A stretch of DNA of 64,000 bases, taken from Arthrobacter sp. 135MFCol5.1. Lineage in GTDB: Bacteria; Actinomycetota; Actinomycetes; Actinomycetales; Micrococcaceae. Every line of letters starts with the position of its first letter. The stretch's first letter is position 1. The notes under the pieces are model-generated. The model was given only the letters and a program-made list of their open reading frames with translations, was not told where the DNA came from and searched no databases. The position numbers and the translations under genes are program-made. Below are positions 8,796-16,465 of this stretch, piece after piece. The stretch spans positions 1-64,000 of the forward strand of contig NZ_KB895453.1 of the NCBI RefSeq assembly GCF_000374865.1, in the 5' to 3' direction.

Positions 8796-9227
8796 ATGGA
8801 GTCTGCCGATATAACTTTCCGCACTCGAAAGTGGGTGCGCCCAGAAGACCTGAATGCGAACGGAACCCTGTTCGGTGGAAGTCTTCTCAAGTGGATTGAT
8901 GAGGAAGCGGCGATCTATGCCATTCTCCAGCTTGGCAATGGCCGGGCGGTGACCAAGTACATCTCGGAGATCAACTTTGTCAGCTCCGCCGCGCAAGGGG
9001 ACCTCATCGAGATGGGTCTGGCGGCAACCAAATTTGGCCGGACTTCACTGACTATGCGAGCGGAAGTCCGCAACATGATCACCCGACGAAGCATCCTCAC
9101 CATCGAAGAGATCGTGTTTGTAAACCTGGACGTCGAGGGCAAGCCTGAGCCCCACGGCTACGCAGAAATCACATACGACAGGGACAGGATCCCCGCTCAC
9201 CACCCCGCAGGATGGCGACCCGAGTAG
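8796..9227 (+). CDS. acyl-CoA thioesterase (hotdog fold, YciA-like)
   Basis: A 143-residue single hotdog-domain protein. The family signature is clear: RPEDLNANGTLFGGSLLKWIDEEAAI, where the N-G-x(2)-F/H-GG and D residues line the active site. The strand FVSSAAQGDLIEM and TSLTMRAEV follow. Members hydrolyse acyl-CoA thioesters in the cytoplasm. The ATG at 8796 lies eight bases after an AAGTAAGG purine run. It is not tightly linked to either neighbour; the GntP permease starts 174 bp downstream. Its role may be to recycle CoA during growth on the substrate of this cluster, but that is only inference. Confidence 0.85.
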   Translation: MESADITFRTRKWVRPEDLNANGTLFGGSLLKWIDEEAAIYAILQLGNGRAVTKYISEINFVSSAAQGDLIEMGLAATKFGRTSLTMRAEVRNMITRRSILTIEEIVFVNLDVEGKPEPHGYAEITYDRDRIPAHHPAGWRPE

Positions 9228-9355
9228 AAGGTAGCTGCGCAGAGTTACCACGCTAACCATAGGTGCCCCAGGAAACTTAGCCTCTCAGCGGACTCTCATT
9301 GACGTCCCCTATTTCTACGTCCCAACCCGGCAGCACCCGAAAATTCCCGATGACC

Positions 9356-9371
9356 AGCTCAAAGTTGAGCT
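9356..9371. promoter_or_regulatory. short palindrome upstream of the GntP permease
   Basis: AGCTCAA-AG-TTGAGCT is a perfect inverted repeat ending 30 bases before the permease start. It could be an operator or a leader hairpin close to the ribosome binding site. Confidence 0.3.
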
Positions 9372-9401
9372 GAACGCTCATCCATATACAGGAGGTAAAT
9401 C

Positions 9402-10907
9402 TTGTTTCCACTGATAGTCGCCACGGCTGGCGGATCAGCTGACGTCCCGCCGGCAAGTGGTCCGGCGCAATTGATCACGGTCGCCCTTATCGCAGTCGTA
9501 CTTATTATCGCCCTCATCTCGTGGCTCAAAGTACATCCTTTTCTTGCCCTGACTGGCACAGCCATCTGCGCCGGGATCGCCGCTGGCATGGCACCGGGTA
9601 AGTCAGTCGATAGCTTCACAAATGGTTTCGGGGCAACTATGGCGGGCGTCGGCGTTCTCATCGCTATAGGCGCTATTTTTGGTAAGCTCTTGGCCGATTC
9701 TGGCGGTGCGGACGCGATCGTTGACGCTCTCTTGCATCGGGCAGGGTTTCGGTCGCTGCCTTGGATTATGGCGGTAATTGGCGCCGTAGTGGGCCTGCCA
9801 ATGTTTTTTGAAGTCGGTCTGGTCCTTCTCATGCCGATCATTCTTCTGGTGGCACGCCGTAGTGGCGTGCATCTGCTGAAGGTTGCTCTGCCGGCGATAG
9901 CAGGCCTCTCGGCGATGCATGGGCTTGTCCCTCCGCATCCTGGTCCGCTTGTGGCCATCTCCACGCTCAACGCCAACATCGGCCTAAGTCTGGCCATCGG
10001 GGCAGCATTGGCGGTGCCCCTCGTGGTGCTCGCCGGCCCTGTGCTCAGCTTTGCTGCCGCACGATGGATGCCGCACGTTCGAGTTCCCGAAATGTTCACA
10101 GGAGAAGGCCGTGGCGGCGTTCTCCAAACGAACAGTAATGATGACTCATCCAGGCCTCCGGCTGGTTCCCACGGTGGCCATTCTGTGGGCTTGGAACTGC
10201 AGGAGCAAACACAGCTCTCGACGGCCGTTGTCCGAAAGCGGCCGTCCGCTCTCGTGACAACAATAGGAATTCTGCTCCCCATCGTTTGCATGCTTGTTCG
10301 CGCCGTGAACGAATCGTTGAATCCAAATGCCACCGATTCGTTCTCAACTTTGATTCACTTCATAGGAACTCCAACTATTGCTCTGGGTTTGGCTTTGATC
10401 TACGCAATGATTTTCTTCGTCCGCGCGAGCAACATGCGGCAAAGTGACGTAGGAAGGTCCGCAAGCGATGCGCTGCTTTCTGTAGCCGGCATCTTACTCA
10501 TTGTCGGTGCTGGTGGAGGCCTAAAACAGATCCTCATTGATGCCGGAATTGGAAGTCTGTTGGCGAAGGCTGCCTTGGGCAGCGGTATCTCCATCGTATT
10601 ACTCTCATGGTTGGTCGCAGCTCTGGTCCGCGTTGCCACAGGGTCAGCAACCGTCGCAACGGTAACCGCCTCCGGAATTTTGGCTCCTTTGGCTGTCGGC
10701 CTTTCATCACCGGAATTATCCCTCTTGGTCATTGCAATCGGTGCTGGCTCACTCTTCTTGTCCCATGTGAACGATCCTGGTTTTTGGATGGTGAAGGAGT
10801 TCTTAGGTCTCACGGTCAGCCAGACATTCAAGACGTGGACTCTCATGGTAACCCTGCTATCTTTTGCGGGCCTTGCCGGAGCATTGCTTATCGAAGCATT
10901 TATTTAG
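9402..10907 (+). CDS. GntP family gluconate/sugar-acid permease
   Basis: A 501-residue integral membrane protein with about twelve hydrophobic segments. GntP hallmarks are LISWLKVHPFLALTGTAI near the N-terminus, GFGATMAGVG(V/I)LIAIGAI, GLPMFFEVGLVLLMPI and the C-terminal GSATVATVTASGIL and SHVNDPGFWMV. The family carries gluconate and related aldonic or uronic acids with protons. The start is TTG at 9402, chosen because a strong AGGAGG lies seven bases upstream. The loop at about 229-285 is longer and more polar than usual. It provides uptake of an acid that could feed the lactonase/dehydratase genes to the left. Confidence 0.88.
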   Translation: MFPLIVATAGGSADVPPASGPAQLITVALIAVVLIIALISWLKVHPFLALTGTAICAGIAAGMAPGKSVDSFTNGFGATMAGVGVLIAIGAIFGKLLADSGGADAIVDALLHRAGFRSLPWIMAVIGAVVGLPMFFEVGLVLLMPIILLVARRSGVHLLKVALPAIAGLSAMHGLVPPHPGPLVAISTLNANIGLSLAIGAALAVPLVVLAGPVLSFAAARWMPHVRVPEMFTGEGRGGVLQTNSNDDSSRPPAGSHGGHSVGLELQEQTQLSTAVVRKRPSALVTTIGILLPIVCMLVRAVNESLNPNATDSFSTLIHFIGTPTIALGLALIYAMIFFVRASNMRQSDVGRSASDALLSVAGILLIVGAGGGLKQILIDAGIGSLLAKAALGSGISIVLLSWLVAALVRVATGSATVATVTASGILAPLAVGLSSPELSLLVIAIGAGSLFLSHVNDPGFWMVKEFLGLTVSQTFKTWTLMVTLLSFAGLAGALLIEAFI

Positions 10908-10987
10908 AGTTAGCAACTTTCACACTCCCTTAGTTGTTGTGAGCAACGAGAAGACAAGAAGTCATGGCATTTGAAAGGTTGGGCAAT

Positions 10988-12550
10988 ATGACGCGCCAGA
11001 CCGCGCATTCGGATCCGGTCGTCCTTGAGATGCGGTCCATCACCAAGGAGTTCCCGGGCGTTAAAGCCTTGTCGAACGTGAGCCTCCGGGTCAGGGCCGG
11101 CGAAATCCACGCCATCTGCGGCGAGAACGGCGCCGGGAAGTCCACCCTAATGAAGGTCCTCTCCGGGGTGTACCCATACGGCAGCTACGACGGGGACATC
11201 GTCTATCAAGGGCAGGTGCAACAGTTCCGGGATATCCGGGCCAGCGAGCACGCGGGCATCGTGATCATCCACCAGGAACTGGCGCTGATTCCGGAACTGT
11301 CCATCATGGAGAACATCTTCCTGGGCAACGAACCCACCAAACGCGGAGTCATCGACTGGGCCGAGGCGCGGCTGCGGTCCCTGGACCTGCTGGCGCGGGT
11401 GGGCCTGCGGGATGACCCCAACACCCCCATCAAGGAAATCGGCGTCGGCAAGCAGCAACTGGTGGAAATCGCCAAGGCGCTGAACAAGTCGGTCAAGATC
11501 CTCATCCTCGACGAGCCCACTGCGGCGCTGAACGAGTCCGACTCCCAGCACCTGCTGGACCTGATGCTGGGCCTGAAGGCCAAGGGCATCACCTCGATCA
11601 TCATTTCGCACAAGCTCAACGAGATCGAGCAAATTGCCGATTCGATCACCATCATCCGCGACGGCAAAACGATCGAGACCCTGGACGTCAAGAAGGACGG
11701 CGTGGACGAGGACCGGATCATCAAGGGCATGGTGGGCCGGACACTGGAATCCCGATTCCCGGACCACACACCCAAGATCGGCGAGGTGTTCTTCGAGGTC
11801 AAGGACTGGACTGTTGGCCACCCCACCGTGCAGGACCGCCTGGTCTGCAAGAACTCCAGCTTCTTCGTCCGCCGCGGCGAGGTCGTGGGCTTCGCAGGGC
11901 TCATGGGCGCCGGCCGCACCGAGCTGGCCCGCTCGGTCTTCGGCCGCTCCTACGGCCGCTTCATCGATGGTCACATATATAAGGACGGCAAGGAGGTCGT
12001 CCTCAAAAACGTCCGCCAGGCCATCGACGCCGGACTGGGATACGTCACCGAGGACCGCAAGACCCTCGGCCTAAACCTCTTGGACGACATCAAGACCACC
12101 ACCGTGTCAGCGAATCTCGAGAAGATCAGCCGCAACTCGGTGGTGGATCCGAACCAGGAGTTCACGGTGGCGGAGCAGTACCGCAAGTCGCTGCGTACCA
12201 AGACGCCGTCCGTGGAGGAGGGCGTGGCCAAGCTGTCCGGCGGCAACCAGCAGAAGGTGGTCCTGGCCAAGTGGATGTTCACCGACCCGGACCTGCTGAT
12301 CCTGGATGAGCCCACGCGCGGCATTGACGTCGGGGCAAAGTACGAGATTTACGGCATCATCCAGCAGCTGGCCAACCAGGGGAAGGGGGTCATCGTGATT
12401 TCCTCCGAGCTGCCTGAGCTCTTGGGCTTGTCCGACCGCATCTACACCATCTTCGAAGGCACCGTCACAGGTGTCCTGAACAAAGACGAGGCCAGTCAAG
12501 AGAACTTGATGAAGCTGATGACCTCCGCCCGCAAAGCCGAAGCCGCCTGA
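10988..12550 (+). CDS. mmsA: multiple-monosaccharide ABC transporter ATP-binding protein
   Basis: A 520-residue protein of two tandem ABC ATPase domains, the architecture used by ribose, xylose and multiple-sugar importers. Domain 1 has GENGAGKST and a DEPTAALNE Walker B. Domain 2 has the LSGGNQQKV signature and [10 protein letters not shown]. In this subfamily the second Walker A is degenerate (GLMGAGRTE). ATG 10988 is preferred because GAAAGG precedes it; ATG 10964 is in frame and would add eight residues. It is followed by the permease and the binding protein, completing an MmsA-MmsB-ChvE type system for aldoses such as xylose, glucose, galactose or arabinose. Confidence 0.87.
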   Translation: MTRQTAHSDPVVLEMRSITKEFPGVKALSNVSLRVRAGEIHAICGENGAGKSTLMKVLSGVYPYGSYDGDIVYQGQVQQFRDIRASEHAGIVIIHQELALIPELSIMENIFLGNEPTKRGVIDWAEARLRSLDLLARVGLRDDPNTPIKEIGVGKQQLVEIAKALNKSVKILILDEPTAALNESDSQHLLDLMLGLKAKGITSIIISHKLNEIEQIADSITIIRDGKTIETLDVKKDGVDEDRIIKGMVGRTLESRFPDHTPKIGEVFFEVKDWTVGHPTVQDRLVCKNSSFFVRRGEVVGFAGLMGAGRTELARSVFGRSYGRFIDGHIYKDGKEVVLKNVRQAIDAGLGYVTEDRKTLGLNLLDDIKTTTVSANLEKISRNSVVDPNQEFTVAEQYRKSLRTKTPSVEEGVAKLSGGNQQKVVLAKWMFTDPDLLILDEPTRGIDVGAKYEIYGIIQQLANQGKGVIVISSELPELLGLSDRIYTIFEGTVTGVLNKDEASQENLMKLMTSARKAEAA

Positions 12551-12595
12551 CCCTCTGAATCATCCCAGAACCTTCCGGACACAAGGACTGACACC

Positions 12596-13879
12596 ATGAA
12601 CGCCCTCAAGAAGCTGTTTGGCGGAAACACCCGCCAATTCGGCATGATCTTTGCCCTGGTGGCCTTGATCGTCTTCTTCCAGATCTTCACCGACGGCCGG
12701 ACCCTGACGCCCGGCAACGTCATCAACCTCTTCAACGGCAACTCCTACATCCTGATCCTTGCCATCGGCATGGTCCTGGTGATCATCGCCGGCCACATCG
12801 ACCTTTCCGTCGGCTCGGTTGCGGCGTTCGTGGGTGTCACGGTTGCCCTGGCCATCCGGGACTGGGGCATCCCCTGGTGGGCGGGCGTGCTGCTCGGCCT
12901 CGTACTCGGCGCCGCCATCGGTGCCTGGCAAGGCTGGTGGACCGCCTATGTGGGGATCCCAGCCTTCATCGTCACACTGGCCGGCATGCTCCTGTTCCGC
13001 GGATTCAACCAGTTCGTCGGCAAGTCCAACACCATCCCCGTCCCCAACGACTTCCAGTACCTCGGCTCCGGCTACCTTCCGGAAGTCGGGCCCAACACCG
13101 GGTTCAACAACCTCACCCTGCTCCTCGGCATCGCCGCCGCGGCGTTCGTGGTCTGGGGAGAACTGCGCTCCAGGTCCCGCGCCAAGGCCTTGGGCGCCGA
13201 GGTCCCCGAAATGTGGGTCACGGCCCTGAAGCTGGTCCTGGTCTGCGGCGCCATCCTCTACGCCACATACCTGTTCGCCACCGGCCGGCCCGGGACCTCG
13301 TTCCCCATCCCCGGCCTCATCCTGGCTGTCCTGGTACTGATCTACGGCTTCATCTCCTCCCGCACCATCCTGGGACGGCACGTCTACGCGGTCGGTGGGA
13401 ACCGGCACGCAGCCGAGCTCTCCGGCGTCCAGTCCAAGAAGGTCAACTTCCTGGTCATGATGAACATGTCCATCCTGGCCGGCCTGGCCGGCATGATCTT
13501 CGTGGGACGCTCCACCGCGTCCGGCCCCTTCGACGGCGTCGGCTGGGAGCTGGACGCCATCGCCGCAGTCTTCATCGGCGGCGCGGCAGTCACCGGCGGT
13601 GTGGGCACCGTGGTCGGCTCCATCATCGGCGGCCTGGTCATGGCAGTGCTCAACAACGGCCTGCAGCTCCTGGGCGTAGGCGCCGACCTCACCCAGATCA
13701 TCAAGGGCCTGGTACTGCTGATCGCCGTCGCCTTCGACGTCTACAACAAGAGCCAGGGCAAAAAGTCGATCATCGGCCTCCTGACCCGGAACATGAACGG
13801 CCCCACTTCCGGGCCCAGCAATCCGTTCCAGCCCGACGAAACCACCTCCACCAAGGAAGCAATCGCCAGGGAAGCCTGA
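12596..13879 (+). CDS. mmsB: multiple-monosaccharide ABC transporter permease
   Basis: A 427-residue membrane permease with about ten hydrophobic segments. GNSYILILAIGMVLVIIAGHIDLSVGS is the diagnostic region of ribose/xylose-type (BPD_transp_2) permeases. The length, and the segment GFISSRTILGRHVYAVGGN before the last helices, are those of the MmsB/GguB branch. It starts 46 bp after the ATPase gene and is 49 bp before the binding protein, so all three should be co-transcribed. It forms the channel of the complex in the cytoplasmic membrane. The C-terminal tail of about 30 residues is polar and cytoplasmic. Confidence 0.9.
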   Translation: MNALKKLFGGNTRQFGMIFALVALIVFFQIFTDGRTLTPGNVINLFNGNSYILILAIGMVLVIIAGHIDLSVGSVAAFVGVTVALAIRDWGIPWWAGVLLGLVLGAAIGAWQGWWTAYVGIPAFIVTLAGMLLFRGFNQFVGKSNTIPVPNDFQYLGSGYLPEVGPNTGFNNLTLLLGIAAAAFVVWGELRSRSRAKALGAEVPEMWVTALKLVLVCGAILYATYLFATGRPGTSFPIPGLILAVLVLIYGFISSRTILGRHVYAVGGNRHAAELSGVQSKKVNFLVMMNMSILAGLAGMIFVGRSTASGPFDGVGWELDAIAAVFIGGAAVTGGVGTVVGSIIGGLVMAVLNNGLQLLGVGADLTQIIKGLVLLIAVAFDVYNKSQGKKSIIGLLTRNMNGPTSGPSNPFQPDETTSTKEAIAREA

Positions 13880-13927
13880 GCTTGCAGCCTGAATACCGTT
13901 CCATCACACAAAGAAAGAGAACCAACA

Positions 13928-15022
13928 ATGCGAATGATTGGCAAAGCAGGAAAGGCCGCAGCGGTAGCTGCCATCGCGGCACTGGCGCTGACAGGCTGCG
14001 GCCGTGCCGAGACGGGAACTTCCAGTGGGGCAACCGCCGAATCCATTCCCAAAGATTCAGTGATCGGAGTCGCTCTCCCTCAGAAAGCAAGTGAGGTCTT
14101 CGTTCGGGCAGAGGGCCTATTCCGAAAAGGGCTCACGGATGCGGGATTCAAGCCGGATATTCAATTCGCCAACGGCGGTGCATCGGAGCAGCAGAACCAG
14201 ATCAGTGCCATGGTCACCAAAGGCGCCAAAGTCATCATCGTCGCGGCAAACGACGGCTCGCAGCTTGGCACGCAGCTCAAGCAGGCCAAAGACGCTGGCG
14301 TTACAATCATCGCGTACGAACGACTGCTGCTGAACACCGATAACGTGGACTACTACGCGGCCTACGACAACTTCAAGGTCGGCGTCCTCCAGGGCCAGGC
14401 CCTGCTGGAGGGCCTCAAGGCCAAGAAGCCTTCCGGACCGTACAACATCGAACTGTTCGCCGGATCCCCGGATGACGCCAACTCCAAGGTCTTCTTCGAC
14501 GGCGCCATGAGTGTCCTGAAGCCGAAGATCGACGACGGCACCCTGAAGGTTGTGTCCGGCCAGACCAGCTTCGAGCAGGCCGTAACCCAGGGCTGGAAGG
14601 GTGAAAACGCACAGAACCGAATGGACACCCTTCTCAGCGGCAGCTATGCCAGCGCATCTTTGGACGGCGTTCTGGCCCCTAACGACAATCTCGCTCGGGC
14701 AATCCTGACCTCGATCAAGGCCGCCGGCAAACCTACCCCTGTCGTCACTGGGCAGGACTCCGAGGCGGAGTCGGTCAAGTCCATCATGTCCGGCGAGCAG
14801 TACTCCACCATCAACAAGGACACGAGCAAACTGGTTGAGCGCGCGATCACAATGGTCAAGGACCTGCAGGCCGGCAAGAAGCCCGAAATTAACGACGACA
14901 AGTCATACAACAACGGAGTGAAAACTGTCCCTGCATACCTGCTGGACCCGGTCCTCGTGACAGCCGCAAACGTCAAGACTGCCTACGAGGGCGATCCAGT
15001 ATTGGGGCCGCTCACCAAGTAA
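13928..15022 (+). CDS. chvE: sugar-binding lipoprotein, ChvE type
   Basis: A 364-residue substrate-binding protein. The first 25 residues are a lipoprotein signal peptide ending in the lipobox LTGC, so it is tethered outside the membrane. The mature part is a periplasmic-binding-protein type I fold. VIGVALPQKASEVFVR starts lobe 1, and repeated NGGASEQQNQIS and DNFKVGVLQG segments are typical of ChvE/multiple-monosaccharide binders. It is the third gene of the transporter operon and starts 48 bp after the permease, with a weak AAAGAGA site. ChvE relatives bind several aldoses; the ligand here is not known. Confidence 0.88.
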   Translation: MRMIGKAGKAAAVAAIAALALTGCGRAETGTSSGATAESIPKDSVIGVALPQKASEVFVRAEGLFRKGLTDAGFKPDIQFANGGASEQQNQISAMVTKGAKVIIVAANDGSQLGTQLKQAKDAGVTIIAYERLLLNTDNVDYYAAYDNFKVGVLQGQALLEGLKAKKPSGPYNIELFAGSPDDANSKVFFDGAMSVLKPKIDDGTLKVVSGQTSFEQAVTQGWKGENAQNRMDTLLSGSYASASLDGVLAPNDNLARAILTSIKAAGKPTPVVTGQDSEAESVKSIMSGEQYSTINKDTSKLVERAITMVKDLQAGKKPEINDDKSYNNGVKTVPAYLLDPVLVTAANVKTAYEGDPVLGPLTK

Positions 15023-15079
15023 CGTGCTCCTGGAGTGTCTGAGCTGTGGGGTCTGGCCGGCCACAATTGACTCATACAT

Positions 15080-15137
15080 TGAACTGCTCCCCGTGTAGCT
15101 CTTGATCCAAAAGACGCCAACACGGGGGGCAGTTCCA
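15080..15137. repeat. 58-bp inverted-repeat element (IS-end-like) or terminator
   Basis: The segment begins TGAACTGC and ends GCAGTTCCA. Arms of 16 bp (15081-15096 and 15120-15135) match with one G-T difference and flank 23 bases. TG...CA ends with GAACTGC..CCCC resemble the terminal repeats of some IS3-family elements, so this may be a collapsed or miniature IS. Located 58 bases after chvE, it could serve as that operon's terminator either way. Confidence 0.4.
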
Positions 15138-15304
15138 TCTCGGAAAGCCATTCGACAACGAAGGCGACCGACACCACAACCAAAAACTCCACGGCGCCGC
15201 CGCAGGCATCATCGCCCATCTCGGTATAACCATCAAACAGCTCGCTGTTTGATGGGTTCCGTAGCGAGCCTCGCCACCGCAAGTACTTCTACTCGTCTTA
15301 CTCG
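15138..15304. other. possible coding remnant and hairpin
   Basis: In one frame (15106-15249) the text reads QFHLGKPFDNEGDRHH, then LHGAAAGIIAHLGITIKQLAV before a stop. It has the look of real protein but has no start codon, so it may be the tail of a lost gene. I cannot identify the family. Confidence 0.2.
15230..15255 (+). terminator. perfect hairpin
   Basis: CCATCAAACAG (15230-15240), loop CTCG, and its exact complement (15245-15255) overlap the stop codon of the remnant frame. It is probably a terminator-type stem, without a U tract. Confidence 0.5.
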
Positions 15305-15332
15305 AACGCCGATAATTAATCTTTCGTCAAGC
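15305..15332 (+). repeat. dif-like site S1
   Basis: A 28-bp element in the 11-6-11 layout of Xer recombination sites. The left arm is AACGCCGATAA, the centre TTAATC and the right arm TTTCGTCAAGC. From memory, actinobacterial dif has a left arm ending CCGATAA and a right arm close to TTATGTCAAGT. The left core and GTCAAG agree. It lies between the remnant region and the pRiA4b ORF-3-like gene and is the left edge of the accessory island. Confidence 0.5.
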
Positions 15333-15393
15333 TAACGGCCGAGGCTGGGGAAGGGGCCTGCCTCCTACGGCCGGGGCCGTGAGGCCTGTAAAA

Positions 15394-16083
15394 ATGGGTG
15401 CCATGGACAACTCAGAGGCGAGACCGGGTATTGGACATGGACAAGGCTCCGTCCTGGAGGTTCGCGTGGCCCTCGTCGACAGCGTGCCTGAGATTTGGCG
15501 TCGATTCGAGCTCCGGGGCTACCTGACCCTAAGCCAGGTACACCAGGTCCTGCAGGCAGCATTTGGCTGGGAGGACGCGCACCTGCACAGGTTTGTAACA
15601 AGCGACCCGTTCGCGCCGCTGCGGCCGGTCGACGGTGAATTTCCGGAAGTCCCGCAGTGGCTTCCAAGGCAGCAGTGTGAAGAACCGGGCGACAGGCCTG
15701 AGGAAGATTGCTCCCTGGATCAGTTGCTTGCGCTGGGTTCTGCCGAGGCGTTTTACGAGTACGACTTTGGTGACAGCTGGCTTCACCGGCTTGAGCTGGT
15801 ATCCCGCCGGCCGGCGGACAAAGATAGTCCGCCGGCCCGGTTGATTGACGGCGCGCGGCGCGGCCCGCTGGAAGACTCCGGCGGTTTTCCCGGGTACGAA
15901 GAGATCATGGACGCGCTGGCCGACCCGACGCATCCCGACCACGTTGAGCACTCGGCCTGGGTCGCCGACATAACCGGCTCCGTTGCGCCTCTTGACCCTG
16001 CATTCCTCGACATTCCCGCCGTGAACCGGGCGCTGGCTGAGCAGTTCCGACGGACGCAGTCTGGGGAAAAATCCCGTAAGTGA
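15394..16083 (+). CDS. plasmid pRiA4b ORF-3-like protein
   Basis: A 229-residue protein of the pRiA4b ORF-3 family. Family marks are LEVRVALVDSVPEIWRRFE, then L..VH..LQAAFGWEDAHLHRF, and later YEYDFGDSWLHRLEL and the GPLEDSGGFPGY segment. The molecular function is unknown; such genes travel on plasmids and genomic islands. ATG 15394 is favoured because GAGG lies nine bases upstream; GTG 15379 and ATG 15403 are possible. It is a single-gene unit bounded by dif-like sites S1 and S2, with a hairpin directly after its stop. It is probably a passenger gene of the island. Confidence 0.82.
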   Translation: MGAMDNSEARPGIGHGQGSVLEVRVALVDSVPEIWRRFELRGYLTLSQVHQVLQAAFGWEDAHLHRFVTSDPFAPLRPVDGEFPEVPQWLPRQQCEEPGDRPEEDCSLDQLLALGSAEAFYEYDFGDSWLHRLELVSRRPADKDSPPARLIDGARRGPLEDSGGFPGYEEIMDALADPTHPDHVEHSAWVADITGSVAPLDPAFLDIPAVNRALAEQFRRTQSGEKSRK

Positions 16084-16095
16084 CGGGCAGGAAAT

Positions 16096-16111
16096 AGCCC
16101 CTTTTCGGGGC
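16096..16111 (+). terminator. hairpin next to dif-like site S2
   Basis: AGCCCC-TTTT-CGGGGC forms a short stem 13 bases after the stop. The same element, in altered form, precedes site S3 at the same distance of 34 bp from CCGATAA. It may therefore be part of the module as well as a terminator. Confidence 0.5.
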
Positions 16112-16129
16112 GCTCCCCGCCTGTTTTAA

Positions 16130-16157
16130 GGAGCCGATAAGATAGGTTCTGTAAAGC
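16130..16157 (+). repeat. dif-like site S2
   Basis: 28 bp with left arm GGAGCCGATAA, centre GATAGG and right arm TTCTGTAAAGC. It has the same orientation as S1 and S3 and sits in the gap between two single-gene units. The right arm keeps TT..GT.AAGC of the dif-like pattern. Confidence 0.5.
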
Positions 16158-16465
16158 TGCGGGAGTAGGGGAATAGCCTAATATGCTCTGGGGACCGAGC
16201 TGCCCCACCCAAATTTGGTTGCGTTCATAAACGCCTTAGCGCTTGAGGGCCTGCTAAACGCGGGGTTGGTTATTGCAAACCACAGCGAATGCACAATACG
16301 ACGCCCGTTGAGCATGCAGATGCGAAAGTCATGTAGAAGGGAGACACTCCCGGAGGTACATGTCAGGAGGACGCTCCGGAGGGTGCTGCGGCGTCTGACC
16401 CGCCAACCACCTGCCGAGCAAGGCGGTGAGGCTCAGGCAGTGTCCGGGTGCTTTAGCATGCTGAG
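16158..16465. other. upstream region of the HEPN-like gene
   Basis: About 310 bases. It starts with a GGGAGTAGGGGAATAG stretch that resembles the sequence after S3. No gene is recognised. The promoter for the next gene should be here; AT-rich CAAATTTGGTTGCG at 16209-16222 is the only obvious candidate zone. Confidence 0.35.

Noticed and set aside
8498..8890. 130-codon minus-strand frame before the thioesterase
   Set aside because: It runs through the start and active-site codons of the thioesterase gene and matches no family.
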